Source: CAZUMJ01 sp964621605 (lineage in GTDB: Bacteria; Actinomycetota; Acidimicrobiia; Acidimicrobiales; Iamiaceae). Taken from it: a DNA stretch of 8,221 nt. The notes under the pieces are model-generated. The model saw only the letters and a program-made list of their open reading frames with translations, made no database searches and was not told the origin of the DNA. Shown one piece after another: positions 1 to 4,910 of this stretch. The stretch lies in contig CAZUMJ010000065.1 of the NCBI GenBank assembly GCA_964621605.1, positions 1 to 8,221 on the forward strand, read 5' to 3'. The position numbers and the translations under genes are program-made. Within the stretch, counting starts at the first letter, position 1; every line of letters begins with the position of its first letter.

Positions 1-55
1 CCATCGTCCCGATGTTCAGGTGCGGCTTGTTCCGCTCGAACTTCTCCTTGGCCAT
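1..55 (-). CDS. tuf: Translation elongation factor Tu, N-terminal fragment
   Basis: Only the first 18 codons are present; the gene runs off the left edge of the window. The minus-strand translation begins MAKEKFERNKPHLNIGTM, the characteristic start of bacterial EF-Tu just before its G1 P-loop. EF-Tu is the cytoplasmic GTPase that delivers aminoacyl-tRNA to the ribosome. The ATG at 55-53 is preceded by an AGGAG site (minus strand, about 8 nt upstream), which fixes the start. It lies 72 nt downstream of the encoded CCA end of tRNA-Met on the same strand. That gap contains no TA dinucleotide and so no TAnnnT -10 box, which argues that tuf is transcribed together with the two tRNAs. This resembles the known thrT-tufB arrangement of E. 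coli. Identity is secure; whether it is the only tuf copy cannot be seen here. Confidence 0.95.
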   Translation of the reverse strand, partial: MAKEKFERNKPHLNIGTM

Positions 56-82
56 CGGTGCATCTCCTCGGGGCGCGGTGCT

Positions 83-102
83 GGCACCGGTTGCCCGGTG
101 CC
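83..102 (-). promoter_or_regulatory. GNRA-tetraloop hairpin between tRNA-Met and tuf
   Basis: On the minus strand the sequence is GGCACCGG, GCAA, CCGGTGCC: a perfect 8-bp GC-rich stem closed by a GCAA (GNRA) tetraloop. It sits in the 72-nt spacer between the CCA of tRNA-Met and the tuf start, about 27 nt upstream of the ATG. No U-run follows, so it does not look like a standard intrinsic terminator. It could be an mRNA 5'-end stabiliser left after tRNA processing, a partial attenuator, or a processing signal. The structure is seen; the role is inferred. Confidence 0.55.
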
Positions 103-127
103 GTTTGGTCTTGTTGGTGGATGGGGC

Positions 128-204
128 TGGTAGCGACGGTCGGGTTCGAACCGACGACCTCTCGATTATGAGCCGAGCGCTCTCACCAGCTGAGCTACGT
201 CGCC
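128..204 (-). tRNA. tRNA-Met (CAT), elongator type
   Basis: The minus strand folds into a full cloverleaf of 74 nt (204 to 131) followed by an encoded CCA (130-128). The acceptor is GGCGACG with CGTCGCT (one terminal G-U pair) and discriminator A. The anticodon loop is CTCATAA with CAT at plus positions 168-170, and the T arm is GTCGG-TTCGAAC-CCGAC. The loop and the Watson-Crick-like top of the acceptor do not match an initiator tRNA, so I call it elongator Met; a tRNA-Ile2 (lysidine-modified CAT) is less likely but not excluded. It lies 14 nt after tRNA-Thr and upstream of tuf on the same strand. Confidence 0.93.
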
Positions 205-218
205 TTGATCGGGCGGGG

Positions 219-291
219 AGCCCCCTGTCGGAATCGAACCGACGACCTTTTCCTTACCATGGAAACGCTCTGCCGACTGAGCTAAGGGGGC
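219..291 (-). tRNA. tRNA-Thr (GGT)
   Basis: A 73-nt minus-strand cloverleaf. Acceptor GCCCCCT pairs with AGGGGGC over all 7 bp, the D arm is GCTC...GAGC, the anticodon stem TTTCC/GGAAA encloses loop ATGGTAA with anticodon GGT, and the T arm is GTCGG-TTCGATT-CCGAC. The discriminator is T. CCA is not encoded (CCC follows), unlike the neighbouring tRNA-Met and the tRNA-Tyr, so CCA would have to be added enzymatically. It is the first gene of the tRNA-Thr/tRNA-Met/tuf block. Confidence 0.95.
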
Positions 292-319
292 GGCACGCAC
301 CCTTCCGGGTGAGCCTCCG

Positions 320-325
320 AGCATA
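320..325 (-). promoter_or_regulatory. -10 box of the tRNA-Thr/tRNA-Met/tuf operon
   Basis: The minus strand reads TATGCT at 325-320, a good TAnnnT -10 element about 28 nt upstream of the mature tRNA-Thr 5' end, giving a predicted transcript start near 313. A weak -35 candidate, TTGGCC at 350-345, has a long 19-nt spacer. It is the only -10-like site upstream of the three genes, because the 14-nt and 72-nt spacers within the block have no TA dinucleotide at all. Confidence 0.5.
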
Positions 326-362
326 CCCGAGCCGCGACCGCCCCGGCCAAACCCACGGGGCA

Positions 363-392
363 TGCACACGGACCGGCCTCACCCCGTACGGT
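363..392 (+). promoter_or_regulatory. Possible promoter of the ATPase gene
   Basis: TGCACA (363-368, four of six bases matching TTGACA), an 18-nt spacer, then TACGGT (387-392). It would give a transcript start near 399 and a leader of about 95 nt holding the 419-452 hairpin. The -10 overlaps a repeated sequence also found at 2409-2428. Weak evidence: no other TAnnnT box with a suitable position was found upstream of the GTG at 494. Confidence 0.3.
372..391 (+). repeat. Dispersed 20-bp repeat, copy 1
   Basis: ACCGGCCTCACCCCGTACGG matches the sequence at 2409-2428 at 18 of 20 positions; both differences are C/G swaps. This copy lies between the divergent tRNA-Thr and ATPase genes. The second copy lies at the GNAT stop codon and is itself partly duplicated. 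The function is unknown. Confidence 0.5.
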
Positions 393-418
393 TCGTGACC
401 GTCGCGACCTATGCCGAA

Positions 419-452
419 CGGCCTATGAGGTGCTTCTTGCGGACATAGGCCG
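419..452 (+). promoter_or_regulatory. Inverted repeat in the leader of the ATPase gene
   Basis: CGGCCTATG (419-427) and CATAGGCCG (444-452) are perfect 9-bp inverted arms around a 16-nt loop. The arms are embedded in related direct repeats (ATGCCGAACG at 411-420 and AGGCCGAACG at 447-456). It lies 41 nt upstream of the GTG start at 494. It could be an RNA hairpin in the leader or a repressor operator. The repeat is seen; its role is inferred. Confidence 0.45.
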
Positions 453-493
453 AACGACTCAAGCCACCCCCCTGACCTGCCGATGGAGAGGGG

Positions 494-1846
494 GTGAGGT
501 ATTCCCGACTTGCGGTCGAATCAAACGGACGCACCTTCAAGCTCCAGTTCCACCCCCGCCTCACCGTGGTCACGGGAGTCGGGCCCGGGACGCGTGAGTC
601 CCTCGTCCGTGAGCTCATCGGCGCGCTCGGCTCCAACCGAGCCGGCACCCACCTCGAGATCAGCACCGACACGGGCCGGCGCCTGACCGTGTTTCGCCCG
701 GTCGACGCCCGGGCACGGGTGATCGACATGGGCAACGGCTCCGACGTGTCCGATGAGTACACGGCCCAGTCGGGCACGGTCGACCTCCTCGGCCCCGAAG
801 GCCTCGATGTCGCGAGCGCCCGTCGTTGGATGCGCGTCGGGTCAACCGACCTCGCGACCACCACGCGCAGCCAGATGGTCGTGTCCCGGTTGGCCGAGCT
901 CGATCAGTCGGAGTTGTGGTCGGCCGCCACGCGTGTCCGCGTCGCCGAAGAACGCCTCCTCGACCACGGCATCCAGGGCAACCCCAAAGAAGATGCGGTC
1001 GTCATCGCGCAGGTCGAGAGCACGCGCGATCGGCTCGAAGCGGCCGTCGACCAAGCCGAGAAGGGTCGCACCCTCGCCGTGCAGGTCGGCGCAGTCTGCC
1101 TGGGCGTCGCCGCCCTGCTCGCTCTGTTCAGCACCCTCGCCGCCGCCGGCGTGGTGAGCATCGGCGCAGCGGTGGTCGCCGCCGTGTTCTTCCTGCGCCA
1201 CCGTGTCGACACCGCCGAGCGGGCGCTGCGCGAGGCCCTCAGCGACGCCGGTGCCGACTCGTACCTCGGCTTCCACCTGAACCGCATAGACACCTTCGTC
1301 AGCGGAGAGCAGCACCGTCGCCAGTACGCCGCGGCAAGCGAAGACGCCCGCGACGCTGCCGCGCGCTGGCACGCCCTGGCGGGCGACGTCACGGTGGAAT
1401 GGGTGTTCCAACATCGCGAAGCGATCCAGGCGGCTGCACATCTTCGGGCCCACCCCCATCAGCGCACCCGTCAAGAGGGACGGGAGCCTGGCTCGGCGCT
1501 CCCCGCTCTGGTCGACGGCGAGGACGCCGGCGAGCTCGTCGATGCCCTTCTGCATCGCCTCACCCGAGCCCGCCGCCTGGGGAGCAGCGAGGAGAGCTTC
1601 CCGCTCCTGCTCGACGAACCGTTCGCCAACCTCGACCCCGCCGCGAAGCCGGCGCTGCTCGAGGTGCTCGTCAAGCACGCGGGCGACCCGCAAGTGATCC
1701 TCTTGACCAACGACGAGGATGTCGTCGCCTGGGCGCGCCTCGAAGAGCTCACCGGCGCGTTGAGCATCATCGGGCCGGGAAGCAACGCCCAGCCGACCGA
1801 GGCAACGAGCGAGCACGACCACCCCGCCGGCACCGTCGGGAGCTGA
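494..1846 (+). CDS. Membrane-anchored ABC/SMC-like ATPase with degenerate P-loop
   Basis: A 450-aa protein with a GTG start; GGAG at 485-488 lies 5 nt upstream, and a nearby upstream ATG meets a stop at once. The fold order resembles RecF/SMC/YhaN-type ATPases: an N-terminal strand and P-loop region (residues 23-36), a helical middle, and a C-terminal half with Walker B LLLDEP (371-376) and D-loop FANLD (377-381). A degenerate signature, LVDGED (339-344), precedes Walker B. Walker A is broken: GVGPGTRES has Arg34 where the lysine belongs and Glu where Ser/Thr belongs. The H-loop His is replaced by Asn (TNDED, 405-409). Residues 193-236 form two hydrophobic segments with almost no loop between them, a transmembrane hairpin flanked by charged, coiled-coil-like helices (166-191 and 237-300). 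It may bind nucleotide weakly or act as a scaffold. I recognise no named gene. The acetyltransferase gene follows 41 nt later. Confidence 0.75.
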   Translation: MRYSRLAVESNGRTFKLQFHPRLTVVTGVGPGTRESLVRELIGALGSNRAGTHLEISTDTGRRLTVFRPVDARARVIDMGNGSDVSDEYTAQSGTVDLLGPEGLDVASARRWMRVGSTDLATTTRSQMVVSRLAELDQSELWSAATRVRVAEERLLDHGIQGNPKEDAVVIAQVESTRDRLEAAVDQAEKGRTLAVQVGAVCLGVAALLALFSTLAAAGVVSIGAAVVAAVFFLRHRVDTAERALREALSDAGADSYLGFHLNRIDTFVSGEQHRRQYAAASEDARDAAARWHALAGDVTVEWVFQHREAIQAAAHLRAHPHQRTRQEGREPGSALPALVDGEDAGELVDALLHRLTRARRLGSSEESFPLLLDEPFANLDPAAKPALLEVLVKHAGDPQVILLTNDEDVVAWARLEELTGALSIIGPGSNAQPTEATSEHDHPAGTVGS

Positions 1847-1873
1847 CGGGCCTCGCACGCGGGCCACAAGCGG

Positions 1874-1879
1874 TACCGT
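1874..1879 (+). promoter_or_regulatory. -10 box placed for a leaderless GNAT transcript
   Basis: TACCGT ends 8 nt before the GTG at 1888, and no Shine-Dalgarno sequence is present in between. Transcription would begin at or next to the start codon. No convincing -35 is visible at 16-18 nt. It matches the arrangement at 4899, 6455 and 8151. Confidence 0.45.
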
Positions 1880-1887
1880 CCGGTCTC

Positions 1888-2418
1888 GTGCACGTTCGCC
1901 CGGCCGACCCCGCCTCGCCAACCGACCGCGAAGCCATACGCGCGATCTACAACCACGCGGTGCTCAACACGACGGTCGTGTTCGACCTGGTCGCTCGGAC
2001 ACCCGAGGCGCAGCAAGCCTGGATGCTCGACCGCAGCGGCGTGCACGCCGTGCTCGTCGCCGAACAAGACGACCGCGTCGTGGGCTTCGCCTCGCTCTCC
2101 CCGTACCGGTCGCGCCCTGCGTATCGCACGACGGTCGAAGACTCCGTGTACGTGCACCCCGACCATCAGGGGAAGCGCGTGGGAAGCACCCTGCTCGACG
2201 AGCTGCTGGTCGTCGCCGCCGCGCACGGGTTCCACACCGTGTTGGCGCGCATCACGGGGCACAACGAGGCGTCGATAGCCCTGCACCGGCGCGCCGGGTT
2301 CGAAGAGGTCGGCATCGAACGTGAGGTCGGCCGCAAGTTCGGCCAATGGCTGGACGTGGTCGTGATGCAGCACCTGCTTGGTCCCACGAGCGACCGACCG
2401 CACCCCGAACCGGGCTGA
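1888..2418 (+). CDS. GNAT acetyltransferase, phosphinothricin N-acetyltransferase type
   Basis: A 176-aa protein, the usual length for PAT/Bar and methionine sulfone/sulfoximine acetyltransferases. These transfer an acetyl group from acetyl-CoA to the amino group of small amino-acid analogues. It shows the N-terminal RPAD pattern and EDSVYV (84-89). The acetyl-CoA motif A is HPDHQGKRVGSTLL (90-103), with the pyrophosphate loop QGKRVG (94-99). The family hallmark GHNEASIALHRRAGF (124-138) is followed by KFGQWLDVV (150-158). The frame is open far upstream into the ATPase gene, but homology begins only at the GTG at 1888, which has no ribosome site and looks leaderless. The stop codon lies inside a 15-bp tandem repeat. 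The true substrate is uncertain: members detoxify phosphinothricin or methionine derivatives, and many are unassigned. Confidence 0.85.
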   Translation: MHVRPADPASPTDREAIRAIYNHAVLNTTVVFDLVARTPEAQQAWMLDRSGVHAVLVAEQDDRVVGFASLSPYRSRPAYRTTVEDSVYVHPDHQGKRVGSTLLDELLVVAAAHGFHTVLARITGHNEASIALHRRAGFEEVGIEREVGRKFGQWLDVVVMQHLLGPTSDRPHPEPG

Positions 2419-2441
2419 CCCCGTACGGGCTGACCCCATAC
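2409..2441 (+). repeat. Dispersed repeat copy 2 with 15-bp tandem duplication
   Basis: GGGCTGACCCCGTAC (2412-2426) is followed directly by GGGCTGACCCCATAC (2427-2441), differing at one base. The first unit contains the TGA stop of the acetyltransferase (2416-2418). The stretch 2409-2428 is also 18/20 identical to 372-391. This looks like slipped duplication of a short repeated element at the 3' end of the gene. Confidence 0.65.
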
Positions 2442-2519
2442 AGGTCGGCCGCGAACGGATCAAGCGATTCGCGTGTCCGCCGAACCAGCGCGGCGCGCAC
2501 CACGACGATCCCTGCACCT

Positions 2520-2536
2520 CCTGACGGGTCGTCAGG
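2520..2536 (+). promoter_or_regulatory. Operator-like inverted repeat over the ligase -35 box
   Basis: CCTGAC (2520-2525), 5 nt, GTCAGG (2531-2536): perfect 6-bp arms. The left arm coincides with the -35 box CTGACG of the acyl-CoA ligase promoter, so a dimeric repressor bound here would block RNA polymerase. TetR- or GntR-type regulators commonly control such ligases, but no regulator gene is in the window. Confidence 0.45.
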
Positions 2537-2549
2537 TCGCGGGTACGGT
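2521..2549 (+). promoter_or_regulatory. Promoter of the acyl-CoA ligase gene
   Basis: CTGACG (2521-2526), a spacer of exactly 17 nt, then TACGGT (2544-2549). This is the best -35/-10 pair in the window. The predicted start near 2556 gives a leader of about 42 nt, ending in AAAAGGGG before the ATG at 2598. Confidence 0.55.
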
Positions 2550-2597
2550 GTGGCGGCGCCACCGGGGCGCTCGCCTCGCACGAGAAAAGGGGTCGTG

Positions 2598-4130
2598 ATG
2601 ACCGAAGCGCTGTTCGACGCGTCGACGCTGTGGGAGCTGGTCGCCCGACGGGCCGACGCCACACCCGATCGAGCGATGTTGATCACCGATGCGGCCACGC
2701 TCACCTTCGGCGAGTTCCGCGATCGTGCCGAGCGCGTCGCAGCCGGGCTCGCCTCGCTGGGCGTCACCGCCGGCACCCGCGTGAGCTGGCAGCTCCCCAC
2801 CAGCATCGACACCGTCGTCGCATCCGCAGCGCTGTGCCGCCTCGGTGCGGTGCAGAACCCGGTCCTGCACCTGTACCGCGAGCGCGAGCTCGGCTTCGCC
2901 GTCGGCCAGACCCAGGCGGAGCTGGTCGTCACCGCCGGAACGTGGAAGGACTTCGACTTCACGGCGATGGCCGAAGCGGTGGTGGCGGACCTCCCGATCA
3001 GCCCGCGCATCGTCCCCCTCGCCGACCTGGCAGAGGGCGACCCTGCGACACTGCCGCCCGCACCGAGCGACGGCGACGCCGTGCGCTGGACCTACTACAC
3101 GTCGGGCACCACGTCGGAGCCGAAGGGTGTCCTGCACAGCGACGCCAGCCTCATCGCCGGCGGCCTCGGGCTCGCCCGCGCGCTCGACATGTCGGCCGAG
3201 GACGTCGGCTCGATCGCGTTCCCGTTCGCGCACATCGCCGGCCCCGACTACCTCGTGATGGTGCTCGCGTACGGCTTCCCGGCGATCCTGCTTGAAGCCT
3301 TCGTCCCTGCCGATGCGGTTGCGACGTACGCCCGTCACGGCGCCACGATGGCCGGCGGGAGCACTGCCTTCTACCAGGCGTTCCTCAACGAGCAGCGCAA
3401 GGCACCCGACACCCCGATCATCCCGACGCTGCGCATCCTCTCCGGAGGTGGGGCACCGAAGCCGCCCGAGGTGTACTACGAGGCCAAGCGCGAGCTCGGC
3501 GTGCCGATCGCGCACGGCTACGGCATGACCGAGGTCCCCATGATCGCCATGGGCGCCCCGACTGACACCGACGATCAACTCGCCAACACCGAGGGCAAGC
3601 CGGTGCACGGCGCCGACGTGCGCATCGTGACCGCCGATGGGCGCGTCGCCGGCCCCGGCGAGGACGGTGAAGTGCGCCTCAAGGGCCCGATGGTGTTCCG
3701 CGGCTACACCGACCCGGCGCTCACGGAAGCGGCGTTCGACGAGAACGGCTACTTCCGCACCGGCGACCTGGGCCACCTGCGAGAGGACGGCCACCTCGTC
3801 CTGACCGGTCGCCTCAAGGACGTCATCATCCGCAAGGGCGAGAACATCTCCGCCAAGGAGATCGAAGACCTCCTCTACCAGCACCCCAAGGTCGGCGACG
3901 TGGCGGTGATCGGGCTCCCCGACCGTGAGCGCGGCGAGCTGGTCTGCGCGGTGGTGGAGCGCGGCGAGTCTGGGGACGACCTCAGCTTCGACGAGATGGT
4001 GGCCTACCTGCGCGAGGCCAAGCTCATGACCCAGAAGATCCCGGAGCGCCTCGAGATCGTCGACGGGCTGCCACGCGGCGGCACGCTGAACAAGGTCCTC
4101 AAGAACGTGTTGCGAGACACGTACACCTGA
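2598..4130 (+). CDS. AMP-forming acyl-CoA ligase (class I adenylate-forming enzyme)
   Basis: A 510-aa cytoplasmic enzyme, of typical family length, that activates a carboxylic acid with ATP to an acyl-adenylate and then transfers it to CoA. Motifs appear in order: P-loop TSGTTSEPKG (168-177), YGMTE (308-312), TGDLG (388-392), and the hinge GRLKDVIIRKGENIS (404-418) with its conserved Asp408. The C-terminal LPRGGTLNKVLK holds the likely catalytic Lys499. That last motif departs from the common PRTxxGK form, having N-K for G-K and one extra residue. The ATG at 2598 follows AAAAGGGG with 5 nt spacing; a GTG directly before it is less likely. Overall pattern suggests fatty or alicyclic acids (resembling cyclohexanecarboxylate or medium-chain ligases), but the substrate cannot be read from sequence. 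It has its own promoter and operator-like site. Its last two bases of coding plus stop begin a tandem repeat. Confidence 0.9.
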   Translation: MTEALFDASTLWELVARRADATPDRAMLITDAATLTFGEFRDRAERVAAGLASLGVTAGTRVSWQLPTSIDTVVASAALCRLGAVQNPVLHLYRERELGFAVGQTQAELVVTAGTWKDFDFTAMAEAVVADLPISPRIVPLADLAEGDPATLPPAPSDGDAVRWTYYTSGTTSEPKGVLHSDASLIAGGLGLARALDMSAEDVGSIAFPFAHIAGPDYLVMVLAYGFPAILLEAFVPADAVATYARHGATMAGGSTAFYQAFLNEQRKAPDTPIIPTLRILSGGGAPKPPEVYYEAKRELGVPIAHGYGMTEVPMIAMGAPTDTDDQLANTEGKPVHGADVRIVTADGRVAGPGEDGEVRLKGPMVFRGYTDPALTEAAFDENGYFRTGDLGHLREDGHLVLTGRLKDVIIRKGENISAKEIEDLLYQHPKVGDVAVIGLPDRERGELVCAVVERGESGDDLSFDEMVAYLREAKLMTQKIPERLEIVDGLPRGGTLNKVLKNVLRDTYT

Positions 4131-4230
4131 AGCACCGCGCCCACACCTGAAGCGCCACGCCCGCACCTGAAGCACCGCGCCCACACCTGAAGCACCGCGC
4201 CCGCACCTGACGTGCCGCGCCCACACCTGA
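4125..4230 (+). repeat. 20-bp tandem repeat starting on the ligase stop codon
   Basis: Five consecutive 20-bp units start at 4125, 4145, 4165, 4185 and 4205, followed by a partial ACCTGA at 4225-4230. Units 1 and 3 are identical (ACCTGAAGCACCGCGCCCAC), unit 4 differs by one base, unit 2 by three, and unit 5 by three at its left side. The first ACCTGA is the final Thr codon and TGA stop of the acyl-CoA ligase, so the array grew from the 3' end of that gene into the gap before the convergent SnoaL gene. The 20-bp period is not a multiple of three, no protein is encoded, and there are no spacers, so it is not a CRISPR array. A function (transcription end, protein binding) is unproven. Confidence 0.9.
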
Positions 4231-4241
4231 GGAGAACCCCC

Positions 4242-4260
4242 GGGTTCAGGCCGGGAACCC
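4242..4260 (-). terminator. Weak hairpin at the convergent 3' ends
   Basis: GGGTTC (4242-4247) pairs with GAACCC (4255-4260) around a 7-nt loop. It overlaps the stop codon of the SnoaL gene. A third arm, GAACCC at 4234-4239, could compete. No U-run is seen on either strand, so termination is only a possibility. Confidence 0.25.
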
Positions 4261-4689
4261 GTCCGGCGTGTTGTGCGCGTACGAACGCTCCTCGACGCGC
4301 GACGAGATGCGCCACCCCTGCGGGGTGCGCACGAACGTGTCGACATACCAGAGCCCGAGCTGGATCGTCCGCTCGCCCCCGGGCTCGGCCAACACCAGCG
4401 CGTTCGCGCAGATGGTGCGCCCGGTGGCCTCGTCGCCGGTGACGGTGATCTTCGACGTGGCCACGAGGTGCTGGGTGGACCGGAACCAGCCGAGCCCCTC
4501 GGGCAGGAACGCCTTGATGGCCGCGAGGTCGCCACGGATGCCGCCCATCGCGGTGTAGTCCACGACCGCGTCCGGGGTGAAGATGTCGTCGAGGGTGTCC
4601 CAGTCGCCGGAATCGATGGCATGGGCGTAGTCGACGATCAGATCGCCGATCTCGAGGCGGTCGGAGATCTCTTGGATCGACAGGGTCAT
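4246..4689 (-). CDS. SnoaL-like (NTF2-fold) protein
   Basis: A 147-aa protein starting MTLSIQEISDRLEIGDLIVD. The pattern is that of the SnoaL-like NTF2 family: a helical start, YAHAIDSGDWDTLDDIFTPD (21-40), a conserved pocket region with D44-Y45, His74 in STQHLV, and the C-terminal strand GWRISSRVEERSY (125-137). Members form a conical pocket and include polyketide cyclases, dehydratases, isomerases and many proteins of unknown activity; the reaction here cannot be assigned. The frame stays open upstream through the hairpin into tRNA-Tyr, but the ATG at 4689-4687, just after AAGGGGGAGCG, is clearly the start. No TA dinucleotide lies between tRNA-Tyr and this start, so no TAnnnT promoter exists there, and the gene is probably transcribed from the tRNA-Tyr promoter. 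Confidence 0.8.
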   Translation of the reverse strand: MTLSIQEISDRLEIGDLIVDYAHAIDSGDWDTLDDIFTPDAVVDYTAMGGIRGDLAAIKAFLPEGLGWFRSTQHLVATSKITVTGDEATGRTICANALVLAEPGGERTIQLGLWYVDTFVRTPQGWRISSRVEERSYAHNTPDGFPA

Positions 4690-4724
4690 CGCTCCCCCTT
4701 CAGCGCACGGACCGTGGACGCGCA

Positions 4725-4749
4725 GAACCCCCTGCGAGGCAGGGGGTTC
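4725..4749 (-). terminator. Strong hairpin directly after tRNA-Tyr
   Basis: GAACCCCCTG (4725-4734) and CAGGGGGTTC (4740-4749) form a perfect 10-bp stem with a 5-nt loop. On the minus strand it begins 2 nt after the encoded CCA of tRNA-Tyr. No U-run follows, so it fits either a U-less actinobacterial-type terminator or a tRNA 3'-processing stop. The SnoaL gene lies 35 nt beyond with no promoter of its own visible, so termination would have to be partial. Confidence 0.6.
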
Positions 4750-4750
4750 C

Positions 4751-4835
4751 TGGTGGGCCGGGAAGGATTTGAACCTCCGTAGCATTACGCGACTGGTTTA
4801 CAGCCAGTTCCCTTTGGCCGCTCGGGCACCGACCC
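4751..4835 (-). tRNA. tRNA-Tyr (GTA)
   Basis: An 82-nt class II cloverleaf on the minus strand (4835 to 4754) followed by encoded CCA (4753-4751). Acceptor GGGTCGG pairs with CCGGCCC (one U-G pair) and the discriminator is A. The anticodon stem ACTGG/CCAGT encloses CTGTAAA, with anticodon GTA at plus 4799-4801. A long variable arm (about 13 nt) and T loop TTCAAAT complete it. It is divergent from yajQ. Confidence 0.96.
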
Positions 4836-4845
4836 AGGAGCCGAC

Positions 4846-4851
4846 AGTGTA
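4846..4851 (-). promoter_or_regulatory. -10 box of tRNA-Tyr
   Basis: Minus-strand TACACT at 4851-4846, 10 nt before the mature tRNA 5' end, predicts a transcript start near 4839. A poor -35 candidate, CTCACG (4874-4869), is 17 nt upstream. It lies back to back with the yajQ promoter. Confidence 0.55.
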
Positions 4852-4898
4852 GCCAGCAACCGGCCCTCCGTGAGACCCGACGCCCACCGGGCGACAGA

Positions 4899-4904
4899 TA
4901 CCCT
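4899..4904 (+). promoter_or_regulatory. -10 box placed for a leaderless yajQ transcript
   Basis: TACCCT ends 6 nt before the ATG at 4911. The six bases between are GGCGAG, too close to serve as a ribosome site. Transcription would start at or beside the A of ATG. Confidence 0.55.
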
Positions 4905-4910
4905 GGCGAG

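Noticed and set aside
12..398. A plus-strand open frame across the two tRNA genes
   Set aside because: It is antisense to two complete cloverleafs and the tuf start and has no protein-like composition.
826..1887. A 354-codon N-terminal extension of the acetyltransferase overlapping the ATPase gene
   Set aside because: The extension is Arg/Pro-rich and out of frame with a better-supported gene. GNAT homology begins only at the GTG at 1888.
842..2664. Long minus-strand open frames (842-1921, 1471-2664) opposite the ATPase and acetyltransferase
   Set aside because: Antisense to genes with clear motifs, no ribosome sites, and no recognisable protein pattern. They result from the GC bias of third codon positions.
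4125..4230. CRISPR array
   Set aside because: The 20-bp units are directly adjacent with no spacers, no palindromic repeat and no cas gene nearby.
2532..4622. A 696-codon open frame on the minus strand opposite the acyl-CoA ligase
   Set aside because: It is the antisense shadow of a GC-rich gene: low-complexity Arg/Ala/Gly composition, no family resemblance, and it runs through the tandem repeat and into the SnoaL gene.
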